Below are positions 1-10,380 of a DNA stretch of 64,000 bases, piece by piece. Positions within the stretch are counted from its first letter, which is position 1; each line of letters opens with the position of its first letter. The position numbers and the translations under genes were made by a program. Under the pieces are notes generated by a model that did not search any database, was not told the DNA's origin, and saw only the letters and a list, made by a program, of their open reading frames with translations. The stretch covers positions 32,944,523 to 33,008,522 of the forward strand of contig CM057228.1 in the NCBI GenBank assembly GCA_029891385.1, given 5' to 3'. This stretch comes from Erythroxylum novogranatense (lineage: Eukaryota; Streptophyta; Magnoliopsida; Malpighiales; Erythroxylaceae).

Positions 1-1819
1 GAACACATCAGGACATTCCCTTACAATCAGAAAATCCTCTAACCTCCCTTGATTCACATTAGCATCCACAACATGCATCAAGAAGGCTTCATATCCCTTT
101 TCCATCATCTTGTCAGCTAGCAAGGTCGAAATAATTCTTGGTGATGGTTTTTTCCTGTGCCCCTTGAAAATTACCTTCTCACCGTTGCCCAGATCAAATT
201 TCACCTCATTAAGGCTACAATCCAACTTCGCATGATATTTTGCCATAACATTCATTCCAAGTATAACATCTATGCCTTTTAGGTCTAGAGGTAGTAAGTC
301 CACTACCAGTCTAACACCATTAATGAAGAGTTCACAACCCCTATACACTTGACTGATTATCACATTCCTTCCTAAAGGTGTACTAACAAGCAAAGAACTA
401 TTTAAAGGCATTGAATTCACACCATGTAAAATCATACTTGTAGAAACAAAAGAATACGTGGAGTCAAAATCAATCAAGACATATACTTCAAAATTAAGTA
501 ACTGAGCCATACTTGTGACAACTTCAGGTGCGGCTGTAGTTTCCTCCCTTGTCATGGCAAACACCATTGCCTGTGCTGGACTCTTTGGCCTTATTGGAGG
601 AATAACCTTCCTTACAGCTCCAGAACTACCCACTTTAGTGGCTGATCAGGTTCTCACTGTTTCAACTCTCCTTGGGGCTTGTAACTACGACCCCTCCTGC
701 CTTGTTACTTGGGACAATTCCTGATCATATGTCCCTTCTCTCCACATTGAAAGCATGCTCTCAGTAACTTGAAGCACTCTTCCCTGTGCAACTTCCCACA
801 ATGCTCACATTGGGGTTTCATGCTCCTACTCCTCTCCACCCTGCTATTGCCTCCTACTGTTGAGGCTTGCACTGACACTGCCCTTGCTTGTTTGTTCTTA
901 GCAGAGGCACTACTCCCCGCCTCACTTTATGTGTGGGAGCTTTTCACACCCCTCTCAAGTACTGGAACACTCACCCCCTTACTGGAAAACTACTCCCGTT
1001 TCTTCCTCTTTCTACTGACTTCATATTTGATATTCTCTAGTTTCTCAACCTGGAGTGCGGCATCTACCAATTGTTGGTGGTCATAGAAATTATGGATCAA
1101 GACTTTCTCCTTGATCCCCAAATGAATACCTCCCTAAAACTTACGACATTTATCTTCCTCGTTCGCCACGATGTTGGCTGCATATCGGGAAAGCTGAGTG
1201 AACTTCAGCTCATACTCACTCATACTCATGTCCCTCTATGTGAGATTTGAAAACTCCCTATCCTTCTCTTGTACATAAACCCTGGAGAGGTACTTCTTCC
1301 TGAACACTTCCACAAAATCTCTCCATGACAACACTGGAAGCATAACCTGACTGTGGAGCACCGATTCCTTCCAATGAAGTGCATCCCCCTGTAGCAAGCT
1401 CACTGCATAATCTAACCTCTCCTCATCCGAGCACTTCATCTGAATCAGAACCCTCGCGGTCCTCTTTAATCAGGCTTTAACCTCTTCCAAATTCATAGTT
1501 TCGTTAAAATCTATTGCTCCATACTTGCAGAGCTTGTCATACTGTCCACTCCTATCTACTGGAGCTTACATCGAAACTTGTGACCCTTGGCCTATAGCAT
1601 ATGAAAAAGCCTGAGCAAAGGCTTGAAAGAATCACGGATCCATAGGGTTTTCTTGAGGCATCAGAGGAGGCGGTGGAGCACCTCATGCTGCACACTAGGT
1701 GCCTCAGAGTCAAGAGCAGAATGTGTCCCAGCATCTTGTGGGACGTAGGATTCATCCGTGCTCCCTTGGCAAGAATGAGATCGAGTCATAGCTCCTCTAG
1801 TTCTCTTTCGAGGCGGCAT
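1..1819 (-). pseudogene. Ty3/gypsy retrotransposon gag-protease region, decayed, cut by window edge
   Basis: Read on the minus strand, this begins with a gag start near 1819 (MPPRK...) and passes through a retrotransposon gag domain around 1439-1236, recognisable from the motif ALHWKES and the following WRDFVEVFRKKYL. A CCHC nucleic-acid-binding knuckle lies near 765-722 (CFQCGEKGHMIRNC). A retropepsin-like aspartic protease domain runs from about 510 to 1. Stop codons and frame changes interrupt it, for example a TAA directly after the knuckle. At the protease active site, the usual D-S/T-G triad reads D-F-D (near 465), so the enzyme would be inactive even if the frame were open. Reverse transcriptase and integrase would lie off the left edge. 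The family call rests on domain order gag-CCHC-protease and on the adjacent PBS and LTR. The lineage is probably a chromovirus (Tekay/Del-like), which is inference. Confidence 0.85.
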
Positions 1820-2043
1820 ATTCACTTCTTCTATTTAAAACCATTGAAAACCTTTAGTTTATGCAAAACAGTTTTCAAAGTATGCAAAACAGTTAAAATT
1901 GTATAAAACAATTTCAAATTATGTGAAACAATTTAAAACAATGCAAGTTATTCATTTTAAAAAAATAATGCATGTTCATTTCATGTCTTAACCTACCCAA
2001 TTCATGCCTAAACCTGGTCCTACACCTGGACCTAAACCTAGTC

Positions 2044-2060
2044 GCTCTGATACTATAACA
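2044..2060 (-). other. Primer binding site of the left-edge Ty3/gypsy element
   Basis: On the minus strand this reads TGTTATAGTATCAGAGC and directly abuts the LTR. The core GTATCAGAGC matches the standard plant PBS for initiator tRNA-Met (TGGTATCAGAGC), with mismatches at the LTR-proximal end. It fixes the orientation: minus-strand element with its 5' LTR on the right. Confidence 0.8.
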
Positions 2061-4732
2061 TGTTAGACCCTATTTTCGGAGCCTAACATTGGATATGGGA
2101 TCATAAAGCTTGAGCGCGGAGGAAGGCTTAGAATTTGGAAATTTAAAAGAAAAATCATTCAGAAGAAAAGGCGGGCTTCATCGCGACGAACATATGCGAG
2201 AAAACTTCAATGACCTTTTGAGTCAATTTCACCACGACGACAAGTATAACTTCGTCGTGGCGAAGTCGCCATGAGAAAAGTAGAATTTCTTTTGGGAGAA
2301 TTATGTCGTGGCAAACTCTTAGCTTCGCCCAATGAAAACCACTGTAGTAGAAGCCATAACCCAAAACTACTTATGTTACTAAAAGCCAACTTAAAAACCT
2401 TCAACCACATTCATCAATTCAACCCAAAAACAAAATGGATGAAAACCTAACCCCAGACAAGTTCTCAAAATCTTAATCTCATTTCTATAATCGGATACTT
2501 TGCGAAAACAAGAAAAATCATAGACAAATCTAAACACATATTTCATTAATATCAAAAGTAAGAGTTTTACAAAGCTTTAATGGCATTTCAAGCCACAAAT
2601 ACACCACTTGTTTCATAATCCAAAAATACAAAAATATACTTGAAATGTAGCTAAAGCCTCAAATTCCTAAAAATATAACTTTAAAATACAAAAGTATGCC
2701 AATTCGAAGTGATGTCGTAACTCTTGACCTACTCGATCTCTTGCTCATCACCTGAATAAGGAAGAATGGGGGTGAGCTTAAAGCTCATGGGTAACAGATT
2801 TATAATCGAGAAAGAAGCAAAAACCATTTTTAAAACTCATTGTCATTATAGATTTTAGAAAACATAGTAATTTCGCATGAAAAATCACCAAACACTTATT
2901 TCTCAATATTCTTAATTTATCAAACAATTCATGAGCAATTATAAATCATGTATGCATCAAACTTGTTAACACTTCATAAGCACATCAGAATGGTTTGGGT
3001 GGATCCAAAAATAAAACATACTACGCATTTTCACATAAGGTTCCTGTGTATCCGTGAATAGAACGTACTAACCCAATCCCACTTAATGGTCTTGCATAGC
3101 CGTGAACTTATGGGAGTCCGTAAAGGAGCTCCATGCCATTAGCGGGCAGGCGGGAGAAGTCTTTTATCAAAGTGTACTTGACTTAACTTAAGGGACCACC
3201 ACAAACTCACATAACATGTATTTCATGACTTGCAAAACATATTGCCTATAAAGGCACTTTTTCAAAAACATGATTCTTTTAACATTTTGCCGCAAAGGCA
3301 TCTTTCAGAAACACAATTTCATATGAACATGAAATATGTCACATGCATTTCCATCAACCAAATTCACATACCAACATATAACAATTTTTCAAGTCGTTCA
3401 AAAGCAATAATGCAACAATTATAAAGCAATTGAAAGCATTTAATTCTCTTTCCTTTAAAGACATATCATGGATTATTACTTAATTATAAATATGTAACCC
3501 ACCTTGAATTCTTTGCTTAAACCTTGCTCAACGAGACCTCTCTCCTTGCTTCTCTTGCCTTCCTTGATTTATTTGAACAATAACAAAATTCCTATTCAAT
3601 AGGAATTCAATTTGAGGACCCATATATATAGCATATCCACTAAGATCAAATCTAAATACTCAAACTCTTCCAAAATTCTAATCCTTTGGGTCAATTTTTC
3701 ATGATCATTTAGATCAAATAAATGACAAAATTTGATAATACTTTTTTCTAGAAAAATGTTCCTCATTGTCTTAATTTTCTAATGACACCAAAATCATTCA
3801 ATTTGGTTCAGTACTCTAAAAATTGTGCCCCGATCATTTTTGGGTTGTTCTTATAGTAACACACCATTTTATGTTCAAATGCCATTCAAATATTGAGATC
3901 CTTAAAGACTTAATTAAAACTCCATTTCATCAGACAAATTGTATCTCTATGTCACTAGTTTAAACCAAATCAAAAATCATCCCATTTGGATAACTACACA
4001 AAAAATTATGCCTAAAATACGAAAGCATGTTCTGTGTTGAAAAGTAGAGTTCGCCACGAAGAAACCCAGAAGTTCGTTGCGGCGAACTTGTCCAAAAACA
4101 TACTCCGAGAATATGTTTTGCCACTTTTTCTAACTTTTTACTCCCCACTTTTCACATATAACCCATCTTAACCTTAAACCATCTCTTCTACTTCATTTTC
4201 AACTAAATATCATTTACAAATACATCATAATCTATCTTTGATCATTAACCCTAAAAAAACCATTTGCCTATACCATTCATCAACAACTTTCTACCCACAT
4301 TCAACTTCCTTTGAGTTTCATTTAACCAAACCCACGAAATTTAAAGCATAGCTAACTTGGCTTCAAATTCTTCAATCTCTTCAAGAATCTCCAAAACCCT
4401 AGCTTTTCTCTTCTTTTTCTCCTCTTCCACGACACTCTCCTTCTTTCTCTCTTCTCGCTCACAATTTTTCTTCTTCTACACTCTTAATAATCATCAAATG
4501 TCCCTTTTTCCCTCCAATATAAACCTTATATCTTTTAAACTTAAGTGACTTGCCAATTTTTCCCTTGACACATTCTTACAACATTAATACTTAAATTCCA
4601 TCAATCCATGCAATAAATCCTCCTAACGTTGACATGTTAATTAAACTCCAATTAAAATGATGTATCTAGCAAGACCACAAAGTTTATTCAAATCATGCTT
4701 AATAAAATAAATAAAAAATTTGGGGCCTAACA
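2061..4732 (-). mobile_element. 5' LTR of the left-edge Ty3/gypsy element (2672 bp)
   Basis: The boundaries are set by the terminal inverted repeat TGTTAG ... CTAACA at 2061 and 4732, the PBS touching the inner end, and the gag remnant beyond it. The outer 5 bases TGCGT (4733-4737) would be one target-site copy; its partner is outside the window. Parts of this LTR, such as the segment near 2770-2800 and the block around 3050-3190, match the LTRs of element D in reverse orientation, so the two belong to related families. It holds no gene. A GC-rich block at 2165-2320 and a second at 4050-4100 stand out against the AT-rich background. Confidence 0.85.
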
Positions 4733-5048
4733 TGCGTCTTCCTCCTCCATCTGTCGCCCGCGTCTGCCATTGTCGTCGTCTGGAGGTGCGTTGTTCTCGT
4801 CGAGCTACTGTATCTCCAATGTTGTCTTCTCCGTCACTCCAAAATGAAGGTAGTGTCCTCTTCTCTGCCCTCTCCTTTCTCCGATGATGTGTGAATGTTA
4901 GGTTGAATTTTTTGGTTCATATGGAGTTTGTTTTTGGTTTTGGTTATTAATTACTGATTGTTATTGATGGGCTATGTATTTGTTGGAGAATGATGGAAAA
5001 CATTAGTTATTTGTCTTGAATGAGGGATGAATCGATTACTACATACCA
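4733..5048. other. Unassigned spacer between two LTRs
   Basis: About 316 bases of mixed composition, GC-rich at the left. No gene, RNA or element ends could be recognised. It may be a relic of the original insertion target. Confidence 0.4.
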
Positions 5049-5404
5049 TGTAGGACCTCGGCATCTCGAGCCTCGAGTCCACAGGACCTCGGCCTCTCGG
5101 GCCTCGCATCCTCCAAAGGGCTTCGACCTCTTGGGCCTTGCGCCCACCTGCTTGTAGATATTGTCTGTTTTGGGCCTCGGCCTCTAGAGCCTCGCACCCT
5201 CACGGTTTTACTTTTCCACAGGACTTCCCAAGAGGTCACCCATCCTGGTACTACTCTGGCCCTAGCACGTTTAACTTCAGAGTTCTGATGGGATCCAATG
5301 TGTTAGGGCATGGAAAACGCGTCTGCAAGGGAGAGGTTTCCACATCCTTATAAGGTATGCTTCGTTCTCCTCTCTAGTCGATATGGGATACCCCAAAGTA
5401 TCCA
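5049..5404 (-). mobile_element. Cassandra-like TRIM solo LTR
   Basis: On the minus strand the segment has the Cassandra layout: a start near TGGATACTTTGGGG, the CCTTATAAGG...GTGGAAACCTC block, GCAGACGCGTTTT, a 5S rRNA-derived core, AAAACCGTGAGG, and ACAATATCTACAAGC before the end CCTACA. Cassandra elements are short non-autonomous retrotransposons whose LTRs carry 5S sequence and Pol III promoter boxes. No second LTR or internal region was seen, so this is a solo LTR or fragment. The 5' part of the plus strand (5055-5210) has several degenerate copies of a GAGGCC-GAGAGGCCGAGG-like unit that I do not recognise from the family. Exact ends are uncertain because no target-site duplication was found. 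Confidence 0.75.
5218..5314 (-). pseudogene. 5S rRNA-derived core of the Cassandra-like LTR
   Basis: The minus strand matches most of plant 5S rRNA, including GGATCCCATCAGAACTC near the left part and GGATGGGTGACCTC plus GGGAAGTCCT near the right. Of the internal Pol III promoter, the intermediate/C-box region (5234-5245) is intact and the A box (5264-5276) reads AGTTAAACGTGCT, one base from the usual AGTTAAGCGTGCT. It lies inside a retrotransposon LTR and the 5' end of 5S is diverged, so it is not a functional rRNA gene. Confidence 0.85.
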
Positions 5405-5452
5405 CCCCCCATCACTGATGGGAAGGGTAGAATAGTAATTCGGAGTAGTTAG
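5405..5452 (+). mobile_element. LTR C, detached 5' head (split by LTR A)
   Basis: These 48 bases (ATCACTGATGGGAAGGGTAG and following) match the first part of the related LTR A read in reverse (ATCACCGATGGGGAGGGTAG). They are exactly the part missing from LTR C at 21656. LTR A was therefore inserted into LTR C here. The extreme TG end of C is not clearly visible. Confidence 0.7.
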
Positions 5453-6045
5453 TGTAACACCCTATTCCCGCATGACTCAAACCTGACATCGATGGTGATA
5501 TCCGAGTCCGTGCCCCGCGAGGATGGCGTGCTACATCACTTGGTCAAAAACTCAGTATAAATTTTTTTTAAACGCACGTGAAGATCAATAATCGCACATT
5601 TGGGCCCACTTTTATTTAGACACCTTTTTATTTACCAGAGTTGTCAAATTTTTGTATTCAAAAGCCAAAATTTTGATTTGTACATTTCAAAAACAAAACA
5701 CATTAAAACTTTGTTCCAATCGAAAAATTATACACCACAAATATATTCAAATACACAAAATACAATGATTTACGGAAATACAATTTAATGCAAAAAAACG
5801 GAGACACAATGCAGACGTGAACTGATCCCGACCTCTTCTTTCACTCACATGCAATTGCTATACGCCCGTTGCCTAACGGGGTATTCTTCTGAGTCCTGAA
5901 AAATAATTGCAAATTTTGGGTGAGTTTTGCTAACTCAGTGAATGACCATCATCGATGGTTCACCTAGTCACACAACACAATATTCACACCTTTCACTTTA
6001 TTTCACAGTACACATTCATAGTATTGCACATTCACACATTTACAG
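5453..6045 (-). mobile_element. LTR A, left part
   Basis: It starts TGTAACACCC and is interrupted at 6045 by element B, which duplicated TACAG (6041-6045 and 17887-17891). The sequence resumes at 17892. The outer flank GTTAG (5448-5452) pairs with GTTAC (21656-21660), a 4-of-5 target duplication. No partner LTR or internal region is present, so A is a solo LTR of about 4.36 kb once B is removed. Confidence 0.8.
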
Positions 6046-6512
6046 TGTAGGGTCTGTGAACTTAGGCCACGCAACCACTACAGTAGAGCCCGGCCTCTAC
6101 CGCCAGCACTCCAGGTATTGTCCTCTCTGATCAAGGGTGAGCCACTGCTCGAATTCAAGACCTCAAGGTTTTGTTGTTCTTTAAGAACACGTAAGAGGCG
6201 TGTTCTTAAAGAACAGCAAAACATTGAGGTCTTGGTTCGAGCAATGCTCACCTGATCGAGAGGACAATACTGAGTGTCAAGCTTAGGTCGGGTTTCATCA
6301 GAGGGTCGCGGCCCAAGTTCACGGACCCTACATTAAAAGCGCTTTTTTATATAGGTCCGTGAACTTGGGCCACGCGACCACTACAAGAGAGCCCGCCTCT
6401 ACCGCCAAAGACTCTGTATTGTCCTCTTTGGTCAAGGGTGAGCCACTGCTCGAACCCAAGACCTCAAGGTTTTGCTGTTCTTAACACGGACCCTACATTA
6501 AAAAATCCTAAC
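6046..6512. repeat. Foldback (long hairpin) element plus a truncated second copy
   Basis: Unit 1 (6046-6332) is a near-complete palindrome. It opens TGTAGGGTCTGTGAACTT and closes AAGTTCACGGACCCTACA. At its centre, two perfect 16-base arms (6176-6191 and 6199-6214) flank a 7-base loop. Unit 2 (6353-6500) repeats the left arm and then jumps to the closing CGGACCCTACATTA, having lost most of its right arm. TGTA occurs at 6046-6049 and again at 6513-6516, consistent with insertion into the first four bases of LTR B with a 4-bp duplication (inference). It has no coding capacity and is MITE-like; the superfamily is unknown. Confidence 0.75.
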
Positions 6513-9500
6513 TGTAACACCTCACTCCCACGTGAACCGAACCGGATATCATTGGTGATATCCGAGTCCATGTCCCATGAGGGTGGCGTACTACATCAGT
6601 CGGTAGGACTCAGTAAAAAAAAACTTTTTGTTTTAAAACATTTATTTGTGCGGAATAAACAATAGACAGTAGTAAGCATTTGTAGTTATTACAATCATTT
6701 AACAATACTTTACAGTAACCATAAAGTTCACATACTAATCAGTTTACAAAGGTTGCGGAATACAATCTTGAGTCCATGTTCACAATTAACCATTTTCAGT
6801 TATTACAGTCATCCAATAATGATTTACAATCAGTCAATGTATAAAAACAATAAAACCCCAATGGGCTCATTATAAGTATAAAGCATTGTTGTACAATGAT
6901 TGCATAAACTAATTCGATAAGACACTAATGCAGACGCGAACTGATCCCGACCTCTATCCTTCACTTGCCTATAGTAGACCTACTCCTGTGTCAAACGGGG
7001 TACTCTTCAAGTCCTGAAAAATAGATTGCAATTTTGGATGAGTTTGCGAACTCAATGAGGAACCATCATCGATGGTTCTCCCAATTCATGCATCACATAA
7101 TCGATTCACGAATAAGGCAAGCGATTGCAGAATACTACGGTCTACAATCCACGAATAGACAATCCAATACAAGAAACCCATTTCGGGTATTCAGTCCAGT
7201 AATGATGCAATGCACATGTGACTCTTTTTCCAGTTTAGATACAGTGTTGTGACCGAGCGCGTAAACAGTATTCAGGGATCAGTAGACGCGTCTGGGGAGA
7301 ATTATCTCCCTTCGAGCTCTAGGCTAGTTTCAGTATTTTGAGCTCTAGGCTCGTTTCAGTATCAGTAACGACTCGGTTCACAATTTTCCTTTATCATTTC
7401 ATGCATCTGTGTATGAATGCACATGCCCAGTTACAACATCCCCATAAACAGTTAATCATTCATAGTCAAGCACAGTCAATTAACAGTCAGTATGCACAAG
7501 TAACAGTCCATAATTCACAACAATGAACAGTTCATAATTGACAATCGATCACAGAGAAGTCACACAATGTACACATTCCTGGTCCCGCCATTATCCCTAT
7601 ATTTGACAAGTAATAATTGAGAAATCCATCTAGGTTACTCATCTATCACTTCCGAGCTAATGCTGGGAAGTCTCTACCACGTCGGTCAAACGACGCTCCA
7701 GTTGTGTCGCTATAAGAATCAGAGAATAAAACAATCACTAAATATCCAATCTGAGTTAGTTAATGATGCACATGTAGGTGAAAATGCATGTTCATGAGAT
7801 TCCCGGCCCTAATCCCATTTATTTTTCCATCAGAAAAATCCGTTTAAAAATTAGAAATCTAATGAAGCTGACGGCGCTCAATTTGGACCTCTATAGGTCC
7901 CCAATTAAATAAAACAGTGATGAAATACCCATTTCCCGAACACTCGTCAATTTCTCGTCCAAAAATTCCCAATTTCTCAGGAAATGAAATTAAATATTCC
8001 ATGAATCCGATGCCTCAAGAATCAGGTCAATCGGATGTCGGACGGAAAAGTTATAAGCAAAAGAAGGAAAATATATGATCCTAGTCTACTAGTCAGAGGT
8101 TATAGTCGACTAGTGCAGGAAAAATACATGTCCTAGTCGACTAGTTCAGTTATAGTCGACTGGTTTAAGAATCCTCGTCGACTAGTGCAGGTTGTAGTCG
8201 ACTAGTCTTATTAAAATGACAAATCTGAAACAATTTCCTTCGACATGCCAACTTGTCTAGGTCATAACTCCCTACTCTGAACTCCAATTTGGACAAAATT
8301 GGTGTCTATTTCATATAGAAAAGAGAGATCTACAAGTTTTATGAAGGACACAAAAGCCAATTTCACCTCTAAAGGTATCAAAAATGCAATCAAAGTTACT
8401 GCCCAGTCAATGGTTTCTAAAACAGTACAGTACGTTGTAAATTAAATAACTTCTCATTTACTTTGTCAAAAATTACATAATAAATATTCTCATAAAGATC
8501 CCAATGTTATCTACAACTTTTATGAACAATCTGAAATCAAATTCATTTGTTAACTAGGTCAAATAATTCAATCAATGAGGCTGCTCCAGAAATCACCTAA
8601 TCTGGACAGTAATGTTCTATCAAGCATAACTCCCTGTAAACAAGTCAAAAAAATCACTACCTTATATCATTGGAAAGATAAAACCACATAATTCAAGTTT
8701 CATGAAGAGCTTAAGAGCCAATTTCATCTCTAACCAATTCAAAAATGCCAAACAAGTGACTGATAAGGGCAGCAGTTAATAACCTAACTTAGGTTCAGTA
8801 TTTGCAAATTCATTACTCCCAAATCTGATATCCAAAAATAGCATGCCATATACCATTTTCAAGATCATTGCTTCCTTTACAACTCTTCAGAAGATCACTC
8901 AAGCCAATTCAATTCACAGAAATTGCTAAAATTGCTTTCAATTAGAATGCTCACAAATCTGACACTTAGGCTAGGTTTCACCACAATGTACAAAATCAGT
9001 CAATAGTTAACAGTAGATATCTCCCAATATACATATCGAAAAATTGCAAAATCAGTGGCAATGGAAAGCTAACAATATAGGCTTCAACTTTAATTTAGAC
9101 CATTTTTCCTAATTCCTTCTAAATTAATTTAGAAAAATGATCAACACAATCAGGTCATCAATCCGGATACTGTTTACATAAGTCCCAGCAGTAACTTTCC
9201 AAGCCAAATTTCAACCTCTTAATGCTAAAATTAGACAACACCTATTTCACACAAAATTGTAGCCAACAAGCCAAAGTTTCATTTGGCACAAACCTCACCT
9301 CATTTGCATAACCACACAATTAGTTATGCTCATGGTCAAAATCAATTTTCCAACTTTCATCTTCAACTTAAATCCTATCACTTCTAATACCAATTCCACA
9401 TGCATAAGCATCCTAATCACACAAGAATTGAGCCAATAGATCATCATAAATCATGATTAATGACCATTACATACCAATCAATGCATCTAACAACCAATTT

Positions 9501-10360
9501 ATTCATTAACTACATAATTAAAGCATTATTAAAGCTTAACAATACAACTTACCTAATTAGCTTCCAATCTTCAATTCCTTTCAATTCTTTCTTTGCTACT
9601 TTCACTAACAACTTCTTCTAACACCATGCAAGGGTGAGTTCTCCATGGCAAGAAAATAGCTTGTTTACAAGAAGAAGCTCTTAAAGTAGGAGGAAGTAAC
9701 TTAAAGAAGGAGAAGAAATTGATGGAGATGAAAGAAGTGAAGGTTTTCGGATGAGTGGGTGAAATAAAGCCATTTAAGTCATCTTTTCACTCATTCCACT
9801 AGAAACACCGAGAACCACACAAGCCTTTAATGTGTTGGTGAGATGTCATTAAGACACTTGTCAAAAAAAAAGGGAAAAGACAAAAATCCAATTTTCATTA
9901 ATATCATTTAATAAAAGAAATCCTAATAGAGGAAATCTTTAACCCATTCAATTCCAATGGTTCCAATTTCAATCCCGAAATAATGTACCCAATAGTCCAG
10001 TACCATTGGACAGAAATTTTCGATATCAAAAATCAACCGGTTCGCCACTTGGCTATTTTTCCGGTCCGGAAATTTTCTGCGGAAAATTCCAGAAAAATTC
10101 TCAAAAATCTCTTAAAATGGAAAACTCACTATGGCTCACTCAGAATAACTTTTCACACACAAAAACCACGTTAATCACAATAAAATTGCAGTAGGCACAT
10201 CTACCGAGAATGTCATGTATGCATGTACCGAACTTTGCATGTGCACAATTTGACTGTTTACTAATACTAGTATGCATGAACAATACTAATTAATCCCTAT
10301 CAATCTCATCCTATGACAAATTTACTATTTTACCCTTCCTGTCAGGGGTGGGATGTTACA
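6513..10360 (-). mobile_element. Element B, left (3') LTR, 3848 bp
   Basis: It runs from TGTAACACC to GGATGTTACA and is closely similar along its whole length to 14020-17886. The differences I saw are mostly single-base transitions and small indels. It contains an early hairpin GGATATCA-TTGG-TGATATCC near 6545-6564, paired GAGCTCTAGGCT words near 7314-7355, a cassette of six AGTCGACT-type palindromes (8081-8205), and diverged roughly 180-bp modules. There are no genes; open frames here are short and differ from those in the other LTR. Confidence 0.9.
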
Positions 10361-10380
10361 ACTCCCCCCTCCTTATAAAA
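10361..10380 (-). other. Polypurine tract of element B
   Basis: The minus strand reads TTTTATAAGGAGGGGGGAGT directly before the LTR. Upstream of it is GAATTTCGAGGACGAAATTT, a sequence typical of the 3' end of plant chromovirus (Tekay/Del-like) elements. This sets the element's orientation and origin. Confidence 0.8.

Noticed and set aside
5218..5314. A genuine 5S rRNA gene
   Set aside because: The 5' end is diverged and the flanks are Cassandra LTR sequence; there is no tandem array.
8081..8205. Regularly spaced AGTCGACTAG words resembling a CRISPR array
   Set aside because: The repeats are short palindromes with spacers of uneven length, lie inside both LTRs of a plant retrotransposon, and no cas genes are possible in this context.
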